64,000 nucleotides of DNA from Polaromonas sp. P2-4 (GTDB lineage: Bacteria; Pseudomonadota; Gammaproteobacteria; Burkholderiales; Burkholderiaceae_C), in contig CP087965.1 of the NCBI GenBank assembly GCA_024703855.1, positions 628,001 through 692,000 of the forward strand, read 5' to 3'. Made by a program: the position numbers and the translations under genes. Below, piece after piece: positions 8,244 through 22,209 of this stretch. The first letter of the stretch is position 1. Each line of letters begins with the position of its first letter. The notes beneath the pieces were generated by a model. It was not told the origin of the DNA, ran no database searches, and saw only the letters and a program-made list of their open reading frames with translations.

Positions 8244-9509
8244 TTACGCTGGCCCTGCTGCCGATCGCTTCAGTGTGAAATAGAACGTCGCGCCTTCCCC
8301 GAGCTTACCTTCGGCCCAGACCCGGCCGCCGTGCCGCTCAATGATCCGCCGCACGCTGGCCAGCCCGATGCCTGTGCCCTCGAACTCGTCCGCCCGATGC
8401 AGTCGCTGGAACACGCCGAACAGCTTGTCCGCATACTGCATGTCGAAGCCCACGCCGTTGTCACGCACAAACACGATGACCCGCCCGTCTTCCTCGCCGG
8501 CGCTGCCGATCTCGATCTGCGCCGCCTCACGCGGCCCGGTGTACTTCAGCGCATTGCCCAGCAGATTGGCAAGCACCTGCCTGAGCATCGCGGCATCGCC
8601 GACCACCTGCGGCAGCGGCGATATCTGCCAGGCGATGTTGCGGCCCTCGGTGGCCATTTCCAGCTGGCTGATCGCCTCCCGGGCCAGCGCGTCGAGATCG
8701 ACACTGGATTCGCCCATCTCGGCCCGTCCCATGCGCGAAAACTCCAGCAGATCGTCAATCAGATCGCCCATCTGCCGGCTGGCGTCGGTGATGACTTTGA
8801 GATGCCGCCGGCCTTCGGAGGAAAGCGTGCTGGCGCTGTCTGCCACCAGCAGCTCAATATAGCCATCGATGTGCCGCAGCGGCGCGCGCAGGTCGTGCGA
8901 CACCGAGTAGGAAAACGACTCCAGCTCCCCGTTGGCGGCTACCAACGCCGCAGTCCGTTGCTCGACCTGCCGTTCCAGATCCCGATTCAGATCCAGAATC
9001 TCCTCATGCGCCTGGCGAATTTTTTCCAACGCCTCCCGAAGTTCGCTGTTTCTTGCCTCCAGCTTCTGCACCAGAACCTCGCTGTATTCGTGGAGTATAT
9101 AAGCCTCGTCTGGCAGCGGATCCATCGGAGGGTTGCGCTCGCCGGCCTGTTGCATCGCTTCGTGCAATGCTTGGAGGATGACTGGCGTGGGAGCGGGCTT
9201 GATGAGGTAACGGTCGGCCCCCACGACCCCCGCCAGCTTGCGGTCAGAAGCCGACTCGTAGGTACTGGTGTAAAGGATGATCGGAAGCGCGCTGAACTTT
9301 GGGTGCCGGCGTATCCTATGGCAGAGACGGTAGCCGTCCATGTGCGGCATGAGGATGTCCGAGATGAGGGCATCCACCGGCTCGCTCTCCAGCACGGCCA
9401 GCGCATCCACGCCGTCGACGGCTTCCAGCACGGCGTAGCCTTCGGCCTCCAGTTGCGCGCGGAGCAGCTTTCGGTTCGTCGCGTTGTCATCAACCACAAG
9501 GATGTTCAT
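8244..9509 (-). CDS. REC-coiled coil-HisKA-HATPase sensor kinase
   Basis: 421 residues, uninterrupted. Receiver domain first (VVDDNATNRKLL; Asp in ALISDILMPHMDGY; Lys in LIKPAPT). A long coiled coil follows (about residues 140-195, rich in Glu/Leu heptads). Then HisKA with [21 protein letters not shown] and HATPase with LLGNALKY, DNGVGFD and GTGIGLASV. An alternative ATG lies nine bases upstream (9518). No transmembrane segment, so it is cytoplasmic and probably takes its input through phosphorylation of its own receiver domain by another kinase in the array. Sister of the gene at 14761-16053. Confidence 0.85.
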   Translation of the reverse strand: MNILVVDDNATNRKLLRAQLEAEGYAVLEAVDGVDALAVLESEPVDALISDILMPHMDGYRLCHRIRRHPKFSALPIILYTSTYESASDRKLAGVVGADRYLIKPAPTPVILQALHEAMQQAGERNPPMDPLPDEAYILHEYSEVLVQKLEARNSELREALEKIRQAHEEILDLNRDLERQVEQRTAALVAANGELESFSYSVSHDLRAPLRHIDGYIELLVADSASTLSSEGRRHLKVITDASRQMGDLIDDLLEFSRMGRAEMGESSVDLDALAREAISQLEMATEGRNIAWQISPLPQVVGDAAMLRQVLANLLGNALKYTGPREAAQIEIGSAGEEDGRVIVFVRDNGVGFDMQYADKLFGVFQRLHRADEFEGTGIGLASVRRIIERHGGRVWAEGKLGEGATFYFTLKRSAAGPA

Positions 9510-9523
9510 GGGATGCATTCTTT

Positions 9524-9901
9524 CTACGGGTGCCCGCCCTTGTGCGCTGCGGCGCTGACGATTTGCTTGGACAGATTGCGCGTATCCACCGGCTTGACAA
9601 TGAAAGCGTCGCAGCCGGCCTGGAGCGCCGCTTCCTTGCTGAATTTCTCGGGCGCGGCCGTCATCGCGACAATGGGAATGTGGCTCGTGGCCGGATTCTG
9701 CTTCAGCAGCCGCGCGAGCGTGAGGCCATCCATGCCGGGCAGTTTCAAGTCCAGCAGGATCACTTCAGGGTGCCGGGCCTTGATTTCCTCGAAGGCTTGT
9801 TCGGCGGAGCCCTTTTCGAGGACGCGATGTTCGCCGGATTTCAGCACCGCGCTCAGGAGTTTCATGTCGGTCGGGTCGTCTTCAATGATCAGGATGTTCA
9901 T
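9524..9901 (-). CDS. Single-domain response regulator
   Basis: 125 residues, only a receiver domain: IIEDDPTDMKLL, phospho-Asp in VILLDLKLPGMDGL, Thr in VAMTAA, Lys in IVKPVDTRNL. The start at 9901 follows AAGGAAC. It lies between the receiver protein at 9905-10304 and the REC-kinase at 8244-9509, all in the same direction with very small gaps, so probably one transcript. No output domain, so it likely works as a phosphate carrier. Confidence 0.85.
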   Translation of the reverse strand: MNILIIEDDPTDMKLLSAVLKSGEHRVLEKGSAEQAFEEIKARHPEVILLDLKLPGMDGLTLARLLKQNPATSHIPIVAMTAAPEKFSKEAALQAGCDAFIVKPVDTRNLSKQIVSAAAHKGGHP

Positions 9902-9904
9902 GGG

Positions 9905-10300
9905 TCAGGTTCCTTTCGTGTTAGGCGTGGCGCTGCGTTGGAGGATTTCAGCGACCTGGACGGGCAGTTTGCGCGTGTCGATCGGTTTGGTGATGTACCC
10001 ATCGCAACCGGCTTCACGCGCCTTTTCTTCGTCGCCTTTCATCGTGAAAGAGGTGAGCGCCACGATGTGAACAGTTTGGTAGGCGGGGCTGGCCTTGAGC
10101 AGACGGGTCAGGGTCAGGCCGTCCATGCCGGGCATCTGTATGTCCATCAGGATGAGTTCCGGCGTGGTGCGCTTGAGGATTTCCTGGGCTTCCTCGGCGT
10201 CCCGCGCGCAGGACCGAATGGCCCTCGCATTCGAGCACGTCGGCGACCAGTTTCAGGTTGGTCGGATTGTCGTCCACAATCAGGATGGTGGCCGGTGTGC

Positions 10301-10304
<4 letters not shown>
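9905..10304 (-). CDS. Single-domain response regulator, one frame break
   Basis: Start at 10304 overlaps the stop of the multi-PAS kinase by four bases (ATGA), so translation is coupled. About 132 residues: [13 protein letters not shown], phospho-Asp in [16 protein letters not shown], Ser/Thr in VALTSF, Lys in [11 protein letters not shown]. The frame breaks near 10205, where a run that should contain four CG units has three; restoring CG gives the continuous [13 protein letters not shown]. It resembles the next gene (9524-9901), and both probably receive phosphate from the kinases of this block. Confidence 0.8.
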
Positions 10305-14760
<4,456 letters not shown>

Positions 14761-14780
<20 letters not shown>

Positions 14781-16053
14781 GGTTTGATCCTTTGGTTTGT
14801 AAGGAGAAATAAAACGTGGCGCCGTCGCCGGGCTGGCTCTCGGCCCAGACCCGCCCGCCGTGCCGCTCGATGATACGCCGCACGCTGGCCAGCCCGATGC
14901 CGGTGCCCTCGAACTCGTCGGCGCGGTGCAGCCGCTGGAACAGCGCCGAACAGCTTGTCCGCATACTGCATGTCGAAACCTACGCCGTTGTCGCGCACGA
15001 ACACGACGAGCCGACCGTTCTCTTCGCCGGCGCTGCCGATCTCGATTTGCGCCGCCCGCGCGGCCGGGTGTACTTGACCGCATTGCCCAGGAGATTGGCA
15101 AACACCTGCCTGAGCATCGCGGCGTCGCCAAGCACCGGCGGCAGCGGCGCGATCCGCCAGGCGATGCTGCGGCCCTGGCTGGCCATGTCCAGGGTGCGGA
15201 TCGTCTGCTGAACCAGGTCGTTGGGATCGACACTGGATTCCCGCATCTCGGCGCGCCCCATGCGCGAGAACTCCAGCAGATCGTCGATGAGCTGGTCCAT
15301 CTGCCGGCTTGATTCGGTGATGACCTTCAGATGGCGCCGGGCTTCGGAGGAAAGCGTGCTGGCGCTGTCTTGGGCCAGCAGTTGGCTGTAGCCGCTGATG
15401 CTGCGCAGTGGCGCGCGCAGGTCGTGCGACACCGAGTAGGAAAACGACTCCAGCTCGCGGTTGGCCGCTTCCAGCCTGGCATTGAGCGACTGGAGCTCTT
15501 CCTTGCTGTTCTGCAATTCCTTGTTGCGCTGGATGGCGGCGTCGTAGGTGGACAGCAGGAGGTTGAGGATCTGCAGGCGGCCGGCGGTGATGTAGTGTCT
15601 CTTGTTGTTGAAATAGAGTTCCACCCCCATGCCGGCCTCCTGCGGCTGGTGGAATTCGCGATTGGCGAGCACGTAGCGCACGCGGCCGAGCAGATAACGC
15701 TCGTCATAGGGCTTGAGGACAAAATTATCTGCTCCGCACTCCAGGCCGCGGATCACGTCCTGCGGGTCGGACATGGTGGTGACGAGGATCACCGGGATGT
15801 CGCGAAGATTGGCGTCTGCCTTGACCTGGGTGGCGAGCTCGTAGCCGTCCATTTCCGGCATGACCACATCGCTGATGATTAGCGCGGGCCGGAACTGCAC
15901 CGCCATTTCGAGTGCCACGCGGCCGTTGTCGGCCACGGCCACCTCGTACCCCTGCTGTTCGAGCATGTAGCGCAGCCGTTGGGCCTGGGTCGAGCTGTCC
16001 TCTGCAATCAGGATTTTCGCGGGCGACCCGGAGGGCTGCGTTGTTGAGCTCAT
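14761..16053 (-). CDS. REC-coiled coil-HisKA-HATPase sensor kinase, two frame breaks
   Basis: About 430 residues. Receiver domain ([17 protein letters not shown]; Asp in [16 protein letters not shown]; Lys in [10 protein letters not shown]), coiled coil with repeated NKELQ/KEELQ heptads, HisKA ([18 protein letters not shown]) and HATPase ([24 protein letters not shown]). Breaks near 15060 and 14945 interrupt the ATPase domain, but both sides continue the alignment with the sister kinase at 8244-9509. Start at 16053 has AGGGAG 11 bases upstream and overlaps a small ORF by ATGA. Cytoplasmic; first kinase of the array. Confidence 0.78.
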
Positions 16054-16244
16054 GGCTTCGGTTTCTCCCTGTTCCATTTGCCCATATGTCCATTTTCTGG
16101 CTTGGCGCCAGGCGATGTCCCGCGTGAGCCGCTCGCGAGGGGAATCGCTCTGATCATAGCCACCAAAATACCGCCCAACCGGACGAGCAGCGGAACCACG
16201 ATGGCGACCCCGGGCATCTGGCGCTTCTGATTTGTGTTTGTCAT
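16050..16244 (-). CDS. Possible small membrane protein, unknown
   Basis: 64-residue ORF with one hydrophobic segment (GVAIVVPLLVRLGGILVAMI) and a Lys/Pro-rich tail. Its stop overlaps the start of the following kinase by four bases (ATGA), which is the best argument that it is real. No good ribosome-binding site and no family I recognise. It could equally be a chance ORF in a 230-base gap. Confidence 0.3.
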   Translation of the reverse strand: MTNTNQKRQMPGVAIVVPLLVRLGGILVAMIRAIPLASGSRGTSPGAKPENGHMGKWNREKPKP

Positions 16245-16280
16245 TGGGTGAAGGAAGGATGAACGAAGTTTTGCGGGAGC

Positions 16281-19200
16281 TCATTTCTTGTCATGGGGCT
16301 CGTCCCGGGGAAGATCCGACACGGTCCCGGCCGGGTTTCGGCTCAGCAAAAAATCCACGCCGTTGATGAATTTACCGTCGGGCAGGATGGTGATGTCACG
16401 CTCGCCCGGATCGATCAGGTCGAACTGCTTGAGCTGCTCCGGCGCTACCCGCAAATGGTAGCGGCCCTGCGCCACGGCCGGAACAATGTAGTAGCCGTCC
16501 GAGCTGCTTTTGATGGCAGACACCACCCGGCGGTCGCGGTCAAGCAGTTCAATCATCACATCGCCTATGCCGCGCCTGGCGGTTTTTTTCGACAAGGTAC
16601 ACCGTGCCGTCAATTTCGCTGGTCAGGATGACGGGAAAATCAAACTCCGCGACATGGCCCGGGCGCGGGACCAGGCGCACGCCCTTGCGCTGCGGCGCCC
16701 AGTAAGGGTCCTCCAGCGTCTGCGTGTCCACCGCAACGTCCACATGCTGCCGGGTCGGCAGACGGTCCAGCCAGGCCATCCCTGCGGCATTGGTTCGCAC
16801 CGGCGCCCTGCTGCCGTTGACGGTCAGCGCGACGTTCTCGATCGGCTCTTCGCCGGCGTCCATGATGCCGTTGGCGTTGTCGTCCAGGAAAACACGCACC
16901 GACGCAGCGCCGCTGTCCGCCTTGGGCAGCGCATCAAAACGCCACTGGCGCTGCCGCGGTTCCCAGCCCATCGCAATGAAGAGTTGCAAGCCCACGGCAA
17001 ACACCCCGCGGCTGGAATAACTCGTGCTCAGGCCCAGCCCGTAGCTGCCCAGGCTTTTGTTGAGGCCGGCGGTCAGCAGCGTCTCCTTGCTGCCGACCGA
17101 GCGAGCCACGCCCAGGTTGAGCAGGTAAGCCTCGCCCAGGCGCTTGTCGCCCGAAAGCACGATGGTCTCCAGTTTTGCCTGAGGTTTCAGGCTGTAGCCG
17201 AGCTGGCCGCTCAAACCAATATCGCCGACCCGGCGGCTCAGTTGCAGGACGCCGCTGGCCGAGGTGTTGCCGCCTGAGCTTTGCCAACTCAGCTGGTTGC
17301 TGATCGACGTCCGGTTCACATAGGCGGCCACCCGGCCCGTCAAGCCCAGACTGCTGCGGCCCGACTCAAACTGCTCGCGCTGCAGCTCCAGGGTCACCGG
17401 CAGGCGCGGCAGCCAGCCGGCCGGAATCGCGCCGTCCAGCCGCAGTTTGTCGCGCGAGCGCAAGGAATCGGCGCTGGGTAAATACAGCTCACTGCTGAAA
17501 TCATGGAGCTGCGTGCGGCTGTAACTCAAGGCGACGCCGCCGATGCGGGTCTTGAGTCCCGACTCATTGAGCCAGCCGCCATTGGGCGACCTGACAAAAT
17601 CGCTGCTGAAAATGAACGACTGCCAGAAGGCACGCAGCCCGAGGTTGCTGTAGAGCTGGCCGTCGGCGCTGTTGCTGCTGCCGGCTGGCGTGCCGAAGTT
17701 TGTGGGGCCGCCTGGCGGCGCCGGCAAGCGCACAAAACCGCCGGTACCGGTCAGGTACTTGTTCAGTCCCCATTCAAATTGGGCCACCGAGCGCGACTGG
17801 CCCGCGCCGTCGTGGTGCTGCGCCAGGTTGTAGTAAAACTCACCGGGCGGCGTGCTGGACTGCTCCAGCAAAAAGCTCTGCCGCTCCACCCGCTGCTGGC
17901 CCAGCGGACCATGAAAGACCAGGCGGAATTCATTCGGCCCATAGGCCAGGGGCTGGTCATCAAAGCTGTAGCGGCCGTCGGCACGCGAGGTCTGGAAACC
18001 GACCAGGCCCTCATTGAAATACAGCTCCACGTCCCAACCGGGCGGCAGGTCGCCGCGCAGCGTATGGCGGTCAAAACTGGTGGGCTGGTTAATCGGGCGG
18101 TTGCTCAGCGTCAGCCCATAACCGTTGCCCGCCGGGCTGGGGCTGGCGATGTTGGCCACGCTGGGCACCAAGACACCGCTGCCGAACATCACCGAGCGGG
18201 CCCGCAGGGGGCCGAACAGTCCGGCATCGGGATCGTGGCGCGCCAGTGTGAAGCGCACATCGGGCGACGGGTTCTGCTTGGTGCTGCTGACAAACAGCGC
18301 CGACTCCATGCCGAGCAGATCGCCGGTCAGGTAAGCGGTGTAGTTGGCACTGGTCTGCCGGCTGCCATCACCGGTTCTGACGCCGAAGCCGAAGGTCTGA
18401 TCAATAAAAGGCACGCCCAGCAGCCGGTAAGGCAGGGGCTGGCGCGGGTAGCCCGGATCTTCGTAGCCTGTGGTGCGGGCGCCGGCCCTGGCACCCAGTC
18501 GCTCGCGTTCCAGGCGCGTCTGCAGGGGCAGGCGCTCCCTGAGTTGCACCTGCAGTGTCTGGCTGGACAGGTTCACCAAAAAATCCAGCGGCAGCCAGCG
18601 CGAGAGCAGCGTGCTCGCGACATAAATATCATCGCTCTGCAACCGGACCAGCGCCGGGTCAAACCCCTGGGTCTGGTCGGCCAGCGTGAGCCTGGCCTGC
18701 GCCACGTTCAGGCTGAAGCTGCGCGCTTCGCTCAGCACAAAACCCTCTGCCGTGCCCTGGTCGGGCTGCGTTCTGATCGCCAGGGTCAGCAGCCTGGCCA
18801 GTTCGCCGAGCGGTAAAAATGTCTCTCGGCCGTACTGGTAGGTTGTGATCGCCTCGGCCAGCACCTGCTCATCAAGCCGCACCTCCAGCAGCACCAGATT
18901 CGGGTCCTCACTGCGCCGCAGCGGCAGTGGCAGCGTGCCCGCAGCGGCTGAAGCCGTTGAAGCAAATGGCGCCAGTGCTGCCGGTGCTGCCGGTGGTACT
19001 GGTGGTACTGGTGGTGCTGCCGGTGAAGCCGCTGCAGCCAGCGGCAAGCGGGGCATCTCCGCCGAGGGGGCAGTTGCGGCGCCAGCCGGCGGCGCAATGT
19101 CGAGTACCAGCCGGTAGCCCCGCCCTGCCGCCGGCTTGAATGCTCGAATACCGGGTTCAGCCTCAGCCTTGAGACCGAATTCCAGTTGCACCGCCTCGGC

Positions 19201-19569
19201 GCCTGAGGGGGAGGGCCTGATCTGCAGGGGTTTCAGGTAGGGATGATCGGCAGCGACCTGATCGGCCAGACCCGCCAGCACCGGGTTGAGCACCACGCCT
19301 TCGAGCTCCAGCACCAGCCGCTCAGGGTAGCGCAAAATAAACAGGCTGAAGCGAACCTCGGTCTTTGACTCGAACACGATGCGGGTACGGTTGCCAGCCT
19401 GTTCCAGCGACACGGCGCTGATCGGAATGCCGGCAAGCGCCCTGCCCGGCGCCAGCACCAGCAGAAGAACAAAAAGAAGAGACAGGAAAACCAGCCAGGC
19501 CCTGCAGCGCCCGACCCGCGCAGGCAGCAGCCCATCAGCGGAGCGGCGAAAAAGGGGGTGGCCGATCAT
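16281..19569 (-). CDS. Outer-membrane usher-like protein with N-terminal AMIN domain, one frame break
   Basis: About 1,095 residues. A signal peptide with a long basic n-region (LVFLSLLFVLLLVLAPGRALA) leads into an AMIN domain (about residues 48-155: ISAVSLEQAGNRTRIVF, YPERLVLELEGV). A Pro/Ala-rich linker (about 160-215) precedes a usher-like beta-barrel with plug-like motifs (HTLRGDLPPGWDVELYFNEGLVGF, YSFDDQPLAYGPNEFRLVFHG). Near the C-terminus is an SdrD-B/carboxypeptidase-regulatory-like unit (VFLDDNANGIMDAGEEPIE). The frame breaks near 16585 in a seven-A run (six expected); the continued reading adds another Ig-like stretch. Ushers export chaperone-bound pilins, but no chaperone or pilin gene is adjacent. 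AMIN domains bind peptidoglycan or secretin partners. Usher family is likely; cargo unknown. Confidence 0.7.
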
Positions 19570-19758
19570 GCGAAAGCTGCAGCGTCATTGCGGGCGTGCG
19601 CCACCACGCGTCGCTCAGGGCAGTTCAATGGCCGCTTCTGCCAGCAGCTTGCCGCCCGCCTCCGGGCGTTCCCGGAAGCAGTCATTGAAACGGCGGGCAT
19701 TGACAGCTCCCAAGACCGTTACGTTGACGTTTTTACAAACCCGCAGTGGGTTTAATAA
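19570..19758. other. Short non-coding or remnant stretch
   Basis: On the minus strand an open frame from about 19750 to 19623 reads NVNVTVLGAVNARRF and ends ELP before the usher start. It has no start codon and is cut by the relic at 19759, so it may be the tail of a lost upstream gene. I could not assign a family. Confidence 0.3.
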
Positions 19759-20193
19759 TCAGGCGGCCTCAAATACTGATATCTGCGATAAGACTGAAGG
19801 CTGCTGGGCACCCACAGCAAGCTGCGCCCGCACCACCCCCGCCAGCCACTCATCAATCAGCGCCGGGTCATTGATGGTTTTCAGGGTTTGATACGCCATC
19901 TCAGCCTTGGGGAAGCGGCGGTGCAAAAAAGTTGAGCCACTGTTTGAAGCGACCGACGCGTGAGCGGGCATCGAGCCGGGTGCAGACGATCTGCCAAAAA
20001 TCGGCAAGCACATCGCTTAACGGTTCGTGGCGGCTGAAAGCGCAGTGCCCGGCACTCTCCAAATCTGATGTGCCGATAGCCTTCCCCGCGCAATAGCCGC
20101 GCAGCATCACGCTGTCGCCGGCTTCGAGGGAGGTGCGCATTTCGCCGCGAGATAACGGGAAGGACCCCTTGCCGCCCGCGCTCAGCTCAAGCC
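19759..20193 (-). pseudogene. Chimeric relic 2: fumarylacetoacetase 3' part fused to dusC 3' part
   Basis: On the minus strand, from 20193 to about 20045 the sequence is a diverged fahA C-terminal region (TSLEAGDSVMLRGYC). It then passes in frame into dusC sequence ([17 protein letters not shown]), and after a frameshift near 19930 the dusC C-terminus (TLKTINDPALIDEWLAGV) ends at a stop. The right end abuts, and overlaps by a few bases, the SDR stop codon. Same make-up, same orientation and same diagnostic differences from the intact genes as relic 1 at 2036-2456, so the two form direct repeats around the signalling block. Confidence 0.75.
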
Positions 20194-20886
20194 AGTCACG
20201 GGCAACGCAACGCCGTGAACTGCCCTTGCCGCATCCGAAGCAAGAAAAACGATCACACTGGCCAGATCCTTCGGTGCGACCCAGCGTAACGGGTCGACAC
20301 CCGGCATCGCTGCGCGGTTCTCGGGTGTGTCAATAATCGTTGGCAGGACGCAGTTGACGTTGATGTTTTGCTCCCGCAACTCGGCTGCCATTGCTTCGGT
20401 CAAGCGGATGACGCTGCTCTTGGACGCGCAGTAGGCCCCCATCTGTGCCACGCCCTTTTGCGCCGCATAGGCCCTGACATTGACGATTTTTCCGCCGCCG
20501 CGCTCGATCATGTGCGGCACCACGGCGCGAGTCATGTTCAGCAGCGTGCGGGCGTTGATATCCAGCAAAAAGTCCCAGGTGCTGTCCGCCGTCTCGTGCA
20601 CCGCGTCCCCCATGCGAAAACCACCGGCCAGGTTGCACAGCACATCGATGCGTCCGAACCGCGCCACAGCCGCGGCCAGCGCGGCCGCGACCTGCTGGCC
20701 ATTGAGCAAGTCCGTGGCCAGGAACAGGCGGTCGGGCCCCTCGTCGCCAAAGGCTGCCCGCAGTGAGTCGAGCTGCCGACCGAGCAGTACCTGGCGCGCG
20801 CCCTGCCCCGCGAAGGCGGCGGCCACCGCTTGTCCCAGGTTGCCGGCAGCGCCCGTCACCATCACCGTTTGATGTTCGAAACTCAT
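20182..20886 (-). CDS. Short-chain dehydrogenase/reductase, candidate dihydropteridine reductase
   Basis: 234 residues, classical SDR fold: TGAAGNLG nucleotide-binding loop at residues 11-18, NLAG at about 85, and YCASK (catalytic Tyr and Lys) at about 148. The usual catalytic Ser position in the preceding strand reads NVRAYAA, with no Ser, a feature shared with eukaryotic dihydropteridine reductase. The start overlaps the phhA stop by four bases and phhB lies upstream, so the operon supplies hydroxylase, pterin dehydratase and this reductase. Regeneration of tetrahydropterin from quinonoid dihydropterin is therefore a reasonable inference, not a demonstrated function. The 3' end abuts a fah/dusC relic. 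Confidence 0.65.
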   Translation of the reverse strand: MSFEHQTVMVTGAAGNLGQAVAAAFAGQGARQVLLGRQLDSLRAAFGDEGPDRLFLATDLLNGQQVAAALAAAVARFGRIDVLCNLAGGFRMGDAVHETADSTWDFLLDINARTLLNMTRAVVPHMIERGGGKIVNVRAYAAQKGVAQMGAYCASKSSVIRLTEAMAAELREQNINVNCVLPTIIDTPENRAAMPGVDPLRWVAPKDLASVIVFLASDAARAVHGVALPVTGLS

Positions 20887-21783
20887 GCGGATGCTCCCCG
20901 GCGTTTGTCATCGTGGTAGCGGCCTGATCCCTTTGTGACCACACGATCAGAGGCCAGCACCGTGCCTGGCTCGTATTCCGGCTGACCCTGCACGCGCTCA
21001 TAGAAGGGACTGAAGTCGATTCGGGCCAGGTCGAGCAGTTCGTCCAGGTCCTCGATCACGAAGTAAGTCTCCTGAAAATCGTCAATTCGGTAATGGGTGC
21101 GCATCACCCGCTCCAGATCGAAGCGCACGCGGTTCGGCGACGCATCGTCGAGCGCGAAGACGCTTTCCGAGGCCGACGAGGCGATGCCCGCGCCATAGAT
21201 GCGCAAGCCGTCTTTCTGTTTCACGAGGCCGAACTCGACCGTGTACCAGTACACGCGTGCCAATTTATCGAGCACGCCCAGCTTCTGTGCGCGCAGTCCG
21301 CCGATGCCGTAGGCCTGGATGTAGTCGGCGATGGCGGGGTTCATCAGCAGAGGCACATGGCCAAACACGTCGTGGAACACATCGGGCTCTTCCAGGTAGT
21401 CCAGCTCATGCGGCTTGCGGATGAAGTGGCCAGCAGGGAATCGGCGGTTCGCCAGGTGCTCGAAGAACACCTCGTCGGGCACCAGGCCCGGCACCTGCAA
21501 CCACCTGCCACCCGGTGCGCTGCATCAGGATGTCGGACAGGTGCCGGAAGTCAGGAATTTGATCGGCCCCAATCGGCAGCTCGGCCATCCCCTGCACAAA
21601 CGCGTCGCAGGCGCGTCCCGGCAGCAACCGGCTCTGACGCTCGAACAGCGTCTTCCATACGCCGTGTTCCTCTGCCGTGTACTGTTCCCAGCCTTGGTCA
21701 ATGGTCCAGTCGGCGCGCTCGGGGCGTTGGGCGTCGCCAGCGGCAAGCCCGTGTTTGGTGGTTTCGTTCAACGTTCCTTGCAT
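20883..21783 (-). CDS. phhA: Phenylalanine 4-monooxygenase, one frame break
   Basis: About 299 residues in the bacterial PhhA size range. Catalytic domain with IPDFRHLSDIL, TGWQVV, the iron-binding FHDVFGHVPLL (two His) and WYTVEFGLV carrying the metal-binding Glu. It converts phenylalanine to tyrosine using tetrahydropterin, feeding the tyrosine pathway encoded upstream. The frame breaks near 21497; removing one G restores the conserved WQVVAVPGLVP. The stop overlaps the SDR start. It lies 30 bases after phhB. No pterin-independent regulatory domain, as usual for bacteria. Confidence 0.9.
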
Positions 21784-21813
21784 GGCGTTGTTCCTCTGGT
21801 GTTTTTCAGGTAG

Positions 21814-22125
21814 TCAGACGGGTGGCGCATCGAAGTGGGCATAAGCGCGGTCGGCCAGCCGGGCGAGTTCGATGTCGTTCATCGACAGGCCGTTCACGTC
21901 GTGCGTGGTCAAGGTGATCGTCACCCGGTTGTAGACGTTCGACCATTCGGGGTGGTGGTTACGCTTCTCCGCGATCAGGGCGACCTGCGTCATGAAGCCG
22001 AAGGCTTGGGCGAAATCCACGAAGACGACATCGCGGGTGATCAAGCCGCCACGCTCGGCGCTGAAGCGCCACCCGGGGAGTTCAGTGAGCAGTTCGTTGA
22101 TCAGTTTGGGGTCAAGTTTGTTCAT
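21814..22125 (-). CDS. phhB: Pterin-4a-carbinolamine dehydratase
   Basis: 103 residues from the ATG at 22125 (the upstream ATGs at 22164 and 22155 are unlikely). It contains the family signature [24 protein letters not shown], with the two His of the active site. It dehydrates 4a-hydroxytetrahydrobiopterin made by PhhA so that the cofactor can be reduced again. Located between fahA and phhA in the same transcript. Confidence 0.92.
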   Translation of the reverse strand: MNKLDPKLINELLTELPGWRFSAERGGLITRDVVFVDFAQAFGFMTQVALIAEKRNHHPEWSNVYNRVTITLTTHDVNGLSMNDIELARLADRAYAHFDAPPV

Positions 22126-22209
22126 TGCATACCTTGGGTCAGTTCCGCAATGCATGCAATGCATGGCGGCTTGGTCGTGGAGCGGGCTGGGGTCACTGTT
22201 GTCTCCTTG

